A model generated the notes under the pieces. That model was not told the origin of the DNA and searched no databases. It worked only from the letters and a program-made list of their open reading frames with translations. From the NCBI GenBank assembly GCA_002385805.1, contig DGEF01000108.1, forward strand, positions 1-8,145: a stretch of 8,145 nt of DNA, written 5' to 3'. The DNA comes from Peptococcaceae bacterium UBA3933 (GTDB lineage Bacteria; Bacillota; Peptococcia; Peptococcales; BICA1-8). The translations under genes and the position numbers were made by a program. Positions 5,066 through 8,145 of this stretch are shown piece by piece. Position 1 is the first letter of the stretch; every line of letters begins with the position of its first letter.

Positions 5066-6406
5066 GTGGAAACTGCTATCTTAGACCGAATACCGCCCCA
5101 TAACCTGGACGCCGAGCAAGCTGTACTGGCGGCAATGATGCTGGATAAAGATGCTATTTATGAAATAGTTCCCATTTTGAAAGAAAAGGACTTTTATAAA
5201 GAAGCTCACGGCATAATTTATCGGACCATTGTGGATTTGGCTGAACAGGGGGAACCTGTTGACTTAATCACCATAACTGAAAGCTTAAGAAAGAGCGGTA
5301 ACCTTGAAAAAGTAGGGGGCGTTGGGTATATTGCCCAGGTGGCCAATGCCATAGGTACCTCTACCGGAGTCACTCACTATGCTGAACTCATCAAAGAAAA
5401 ATCTTTATTGAGATCTTTGATTAAAATCGCCACTAACTTAGCCGCCCGAAGTTATGAAGACAGTGAAGAAACCGAGCAGATTTTAAATGATGCGGAACGG
5501 ATGATTTTAGAGATTTCCCAAGGACGGGTGCGCGGTGGTTTAGTTCCCATCAGCGAAGTAATTGAGGGAACTATTGAAAGACTGGAGATTTTAAATAATA
5601 AGAAAAGTGAGATTACCGGTTTAACTTCCGGATTTAGAGATTTAGATAAATTTACTTCCGGCTGGCAAAATTCTGATTTAATTATCGTTGCTGCCAGACC
5701 TGCCATGGGGAAAACCTCTTTTTGCTTAAATCTTGCGGCAAATGCGGCTCTTTTGGCCAAGGTGCCTGTAGCTATCTTCAGTCTGGAAATGTCCAGGGAA
5801 CAATTAGTACAAAGAATGCTCTCTTCTGCAGCGATGATTGACCAGCAAAAACTTCGAACCGGTCGCCTTTTGGATAAAGAATGGATTGCCTTAACCAGTG
5901 CTCTTGGACCTTTAGCCGAAGCTCCTATTTATATTGATGATACGCCGGCTATATCTGTTCGGGAAATAAGGGCTAAGACCCGCAGATTAAAGGCGGAAAA
6001 AGGTTTGGGCCTGGTGGTAATAGATTACCTGCAATTAATGTCCACCGGGAGACGGGTGGAAAGCAGGCAGCAGGAAATCTCCGAAATATCCCGTTCTTTA
6101 AAAGCCTTAGCCAGGGAATTAGATATACCAATTATTGCCCTTTCTCAATTAAGCCGGGCAGTGGAGCAGAGTCAGAATAAACGGCCCAGCTTAAGCCATT
6201 TACGGGAATCCGGAGCCTTGGAGCAGGATGCGGATATTGTTATGTTTATCTACAGAGATGAGTATTATAATCCGGAATCGGAGAAAAAGGCCATTGCCGA
6301 GATTATCATTGCTAAACATCGGAACGGTCCCGTAGGCACCGTTGAATTAACCTTCTTAAAGGAATTTACCAAATTTGGTGACCTGGCTCGAAGAGAAGAA
6401 AATTAA
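5066..6406 (+). CDS. dnaB: Replicative DNA helicase DnaB (DnaC in Bacillus naming)
   Basis: This is the ring-shaped, ATP-driven hexameric helicase that unwinds DNA at the replication fork and interacts with primase and the loader. At 446 residues it is near the usual length (B. subtilis 454). The N-terminal domain begins 'IPPHNLDAEQAVLAAMM' (9-25) and runs to about 105, followed by a linker helix region (about 110-175). The RecA-like domain starts with 'TGLTSGFRDLDKFTSGW' (184-200). It shows Walker A in ARPAMGKTS (K216, T217), the catalytic glutamate E241 in FSLEMS, Walker B D320 in VVIDYLQLM, Q362 in ALSQLSR, and K417-H418-R419 as the probable trans-acting finger. Both common intein insertion regions are uninterrupted. 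The start is GTG 5066. It lies 84 bases after rplI and probably shares that transcript. Many relatives have a second gene between rplI and dnaB; none is present here. Confidence 0.97.
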   Translation: METAILDRIPPHNLDAEQAVLAAMMLDKDAIYEIVPILKEKDFYKEAHGIIYRTIVDLAEQGEPVDLITITESLRKSGNLEKVGGVGYIAQVANAIGTSTGVTHYAELIKEKSLLRSLIKIATNLAARSYEDSEETEQILNDAERMILEISQGRVRGGLVPISEVIEGTIERLEILNNKKSEITGLTSGFRDLDKFTSGWQNSDLIIVAARPAMGKTSFCLNLAANAALLAKVPVAIFSLEMSREQLVQRMLSSAAMIDQQKLRTGRLLDKEWIALTSALGPLAEAPIYIDDTPAISVREIRAKTRRLKAEKGLGLVVIDYLQLMSTGRRVESRQQEISEISRSLKALARELDIPIIALSQLSRAVEQSQNKRPSLSHLRESGALEQDADIVMFIYRDEYYNPESEKKAIAEIIIAKHRNGPVGTVELTFLKEFTKFGDLARREEN

Positions 6407-6434
6407 ACATTTCTCAACAATAAAAGTTCAAAAC

Positions 6435-6476
6435 ACGAATAATTTTCTTATTAATTTAGAAATAATTCGTATTTTT
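6435..6476 (+). terminator. Probable AT-rich terminator after dnaB
   Basis: ACGAAT (6435-6440) pairs perfectly with ATTCGT (6465-6470). After one A-A mismatch the stem continues with 6442-6445 against 6460-6463 and a wobble at 6446-6459, leaving a 12-base loop. Five Ts follow at 6472-6476. The stem is weak in GC (two pairs), so termination may be partial. Its position between the dnaB stop and a new promoter supports the call. Confidence 0.5.
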
Positions 6477-6478
6477 CC

Positions 6479-6507
6479 TTGACCCAAAAGTTTTAGATTG
6501 ATAAAAT
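6479..6507 (+). promoter_or_regulatory. Strong sigma-A promoter with extended -10 for the flavoprotein gene
   Basis: TTGACC at 6479-6484 (5 of 6), a 17-bp spacer and TAAAAT at 6502-6507 (5 of 6), with TG at 6499-6500 forming an extended -10. Transcription should start near 6514, leaving an untranslated leader of about 68 bases. It makes the flavoprotein gene independent of the dnaB unit. Confidence 0.88.
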
Positions 6508-6523
6508 GATTGAGGTGAAATTT

Positions 6524-6568
6524 AAAACCAGTTTTATCTATTGAGGTTTTTGTGTTTCAACCTAGGTT
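6524..6568 (+). promoter_or_regulatory. Leader with alternating complementary segments before the flavoprotein gene
   Basis: Four short segments alternate in complementarity: AAAACC (6524-6529), GGTTTT (6545-6550), AACC (6559-6562) and GGTT (6565-6568). Each can pair with its neighbour but not with both at once. The last two form the perfect palindrome AACCTAGGTT (6559-6568), directly next to the Shine-Dalgarno AAGGAGG (6569-6575). This could be an operator or a small RNA switch, but the segments are short and AT-rich, so chance is possible. Confidence 0.3.
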
Positions 6569-6575
6569 AAGGAGG
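6569..6575 (+). promoter_or_regulatory. Shine-Dalgarno that sets the flavoprotein start
   Basis: AAGGAGG lies six bases before the ATG at 6582. An in-frame GTG at 6552 would add ten residues, but it lies upstream of this site and would place the ribosome binding site inside the gene. The FAD-binding motif also begins properly only a few residues after the ATG. Confidence 0.85.
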
Positions 6576-6581
6576 ACTTTC

Positions 6582-7985
6582 ATGGAAAATAAATGTGATG
6601 TTCTAATTATAGGTGCCGGTCCTGCAGGTATCTTTACAGCTTTAGAAATAAGTGAGAAAAATCCTGAACTGAAAATATTAATTGTCGATAAAGGAAGGGC
6701 TATTGAAAAACGCAAGTGTCCGGAAAGAGCTCAGGGCTTTTGCAGTAAATGTGATGTGTGCAGCATTACCTCCGGTTGGAGTGGGGCAGGAGCTTTCTCC
6801 GACGGCAAGCTTTCCCTGTCTCCGGAAGTAGGGGGACGTGTTACAGATTACATGTCTTGGGATCAAGCTCAAGAATTAATCAATTATGCAGATAGTTTCT
6901 ATTTGCGATTTGGTGCTCGCGATGTGGTTTACGGCCTTAATAACCAAAAGGTTGAAGATATTGCTTATGAGGCTTCCAAATATGCCATTAAATTAGTACC
7001 CTGTCCTGTTCGCCATTTAGGTACTGAACATGCTTTTAAAGTACTAAAGGCCATGTATGACTTTTTAGTTAGTAAGCCTCAAGTAGAGTTTCGGGAACTG
7101 ACTAAAGCAGAAGATTTATTGGTAAAGGATGGAAAGGTTACCGGAGCTATTTTAAATACAAAAGGCGAAAAATATGAAGTAGCCGCTGATTTTGTGGTAG
7201 TGGCTCCCGGGCGTGGTGGGGCAGAGTGGCTTAAAGCCCAAACAGATAAGCTGAATATTATTACAGAAAATAATGAAGTGGATATTGGGGTAAGGGTGGA
7301 AGTCCCTAACTCCATCATGGACCATTTAACCAAACACCTTTATGAAGCAAAACTTGTTTATTACTCAGATACTTTTGATAATAAAGTCCGTTCCTTTTGC
7401 ATGAATCCCGGCGGAGTAGTTTCCGGTGAATTATATGACGGTGAAGTTGCAGTAGTAAATGGTCATAGTTATGCTGATCCAAAATTAAAAACCCAAAATA
7501 CTAACTTTGCCCTTTTAGTTTCCACCCGTTTTACGGAGCCCTTTAATGAACCCATTGAATACGGTAAGTATATTGCTCGCCTGGCCAACATGCTTACAGG
7601 CGGCGGGATTATGGTACAACGGCTGGGAGACTTACTAAAGGGCAGAAGAACAGACTACGACCGCTTAAAGAAATCCACTACCGAACCTACTTTAAAAAGT
7701 GCAGTGCCCGGTGATTTAAGTTATGTTCTGCCTGAAAGGTATCTAAGGTCCATTACCGAGACCTTACGGGCTTTCGACAAAATCGCCCCCGGCTTATATT
7801 CCCGTAATACCTTGCTTTATGGAGTAGAAGTTAAATTTTATTCTTCCAAAGTTAAGGTCAACAATAATTTTGAAACTCAAATCAGTAACTTATATGCCAT
7901 CGGGGATGGTGCTGGCATCACCCGTGGACTGATGCAGGCCAGTGTAACAGGTATTGTGGTGGCCAGAGACATTTTGTCAAAATAG
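6582..7985 (+). CDS. FAD-dependent dehydrogenase, COG2509-like flavoprotein
   Basis: This is a soluble flavoprotein of 467 residues, resembling the uncharacterised FAD-dependent dehydrogenases of COG2509. The substrate is unknown. The N-terminus is a Rossmann dinucleotide fold: 'CDVLIIGAGPAG' (5-16) with the acidic ribose-binding D36 in LIVDKG. Four cysteines (C46, C54, C57, C60) follow, then the family block 'SGWSGAGAFSDGKLS' (64-78). A second FAD-contact motif, 'VVVAPGRGGAEWL' (205-217), and a C-terminal 'LYAIGDGAGITRGLMQASVTG' segment (437-457) complete the cofactor site. No signal peptide or membrane span is visible. It has its own strong promoter and terminator, so it is transcribed alone. 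The clustered cysteines might hold an iron-sulfur centre or zinc, or be redox-active; this is inference. It is not thioredoxin reductase-like, since there is no CxxC in the usual place and the size differs. Confidence is high for family, low for reaction. Confidence 0.88.
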   Translation: MENKCDVLIIGAGPAGIFTALEISEKNPELKILIVDKGRAIEKRKCPERAQGFCSKCDVCSITSGWSGAGAFSDGKLSLSPEVGGRVTDYMSWDQAQELINYADSFYLRFGARDVVYGLNNQKVEDIAYEASKYAIKLVPCPVRHLGTEHAFKVLKAMYDFLVSKPQVEFRELTKAEDLLVKDGKVTGAILNTKGEKYEVAADFVVVAPGRGGAEWLKAQTDKLNIITENNEVDIGVRVEVPNSIMDHLTKHLYEAKLVYYSDTFDNKVRSFCMNPGGVVSGELYDGEVAVVNGHSYADPKLKTQNTNFALLVSTRFTEPFNEPIEYGKYIARLANMLTGGGIMVQRLGDLLKGRRTDYDRLKKSTTEPTLKSAVPGDLSYVLPERYLRSITETLRAFDKIAPGLYSRNTLLYGVEVKFYSSKVKVNNNFETQISNLYAIGDGAGITRGLMQASVTGIVVARDILSK

Positions 7986-8018
7986 AATAAGGTCCCGGTT
8001 CTTTTGAATCATATCTTA

Positions 8019-8044
8019 TATATAAATAAAGTATATAAATAAAG
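8019..8044. repeat. Perfect 13-bp tandem duplication
   Basis: TATATAAATAAAG occurs twice back to back (8019-8031 and 8032-8044) with no mismatch. It lies in the AT-rich 3' region between the flavoprotein gene and its terminator. It probably arose by replication slippage. No open frame or convincing promoter is visible around it. Confidence 0.85.
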
Positions 8045-8075
8045 TTTACAGAAGAAGTGAAAATAGTTTTAAACG

Positions 8076-8111
8076 AAAATGTAGCGAAAGGATCATTTCG
8101 CTACATTTTTT
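8076..8111 (+). terminator. Strong intrinsic terminator after the flavoprotein gene
   Basis: A perfect 14-pair stem (8076-8089 with 8096-8109) with the loop GGATCA is followed by Ts to 8111. It lies about 90 bases after the flavoprotein stop, so the transcript would have a fairly long, AT-rich 3' tail. The A-run at the base makes it potentially bidirectional, serving a gene beyond the window on the other strand. Confidence 0.93.
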
Positions 8112-8145
8112 GTTTTGAAACTTTTATGTAAAAACATGTCGAAAT

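Noticed and set aside
5452..5760. A 102-codon minus-strand open frame inside dnaB
   Set aside because: It lies opposite the linker and Walker A region of a well-conserved helicase, with no independent signals.
5066..6406. Intein in DnaB
   Set aside because: DnaB often hosts inteins, but the Walker A and Walker B regions read straight through and the length is normal.
6552..6581. GTG start at 6552 for the flavoprotein
   Set aside because: It would encode the true Shine-Dalgarno (6569-6575) within the gene and add ten residues before a FAD motif that is normally very close to the N-terminus.
8004..8039. Promoter in the tail after the flavoprotein gene
   Set aside because: TTGAAT (8004-8009) and the TATAAA copies (8021, 8034) are spaced 11 or 24 bases apart, not about 17, and a strong terminator follows with no gene between.
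1..8145. CRISPR array, transposase, toxin-antitoxin, defence or tRNA genes
   Set aside because: Nearly all of the window is filled by conserved housekeeping genes on one strand, and none of the gaps has spaced repeats, inverted terminal repeats, tRNA folds or suitable open frames.

Overview
The window looks like ordinary chromosome from a low-GC Gram-positive bacterium (Firmicutes), most likely of class Clostridia. Three things point that way. The order DUF951 - rpsF - ssb - rpsR - yybS - gdpP - rplI - dnaB is a classic Firmicutes arrangement, often near the replication origin. The ribosome binding sites are long and purine-rich. The DNA is AT-rich, and GTG or TTG starts are used. I cannot name the genus. 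Every complete gene is on the + strand.

Layout. (1) Positions 1-267 hold the last codons of an unidentified gene and a small zinc-finger-like DUF951 protein. (2) A strong sigma-A promoter (265-293) overlaps the DUF951 stop codon and drives rpsF-ssb-rpsR (ribosomal protein S6, single-stranded DNA-binding protein, ribosomal protein S18). A folded leader that resembles the S6:S18 autoregulatory mRNA element precedes rpsF, and a strong terminator (1351-1380) ends the unit. (3) A 224-base gap follows. It contains a degenerate 10-bp-period tandem repeat and a GC-rich hairpin that I cannot assign to a known element. (4) A second unit holds yybS (DUF2232 membrane protein), gdpP (c-di-AMP phosphodiesterase), rplI (ribosomal protein L9) and dnaB (replicative helicase), and is followed by an AT-rich hairpin and T-run. 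(5) A single gene for a FAD-dependent dehydrogenase (COG2509-like) has its own near-consensus promoter with an extended -10 (6479-6507) and a very strong terminator (8076-8111).

Together the genes cover translation (S6, S18, L9), replication (SSB, DnaB) and second-messenger control (GdpP). The flavoprotein is a separately transcribed neighbour of uncertain physiological role.

I found no evidence of a mobile element, CRISPR array, defence locus or clearly new multi-gene system. The points most worth a second look are small: the rpsF leader, an inverted repeat covering the ssb ribosome binding site, the intergenic repeat and hairpin block, the four-cysteine cluster in the flavoprotein, and a chain of mutually complementary segments in the flavoprotein leader.
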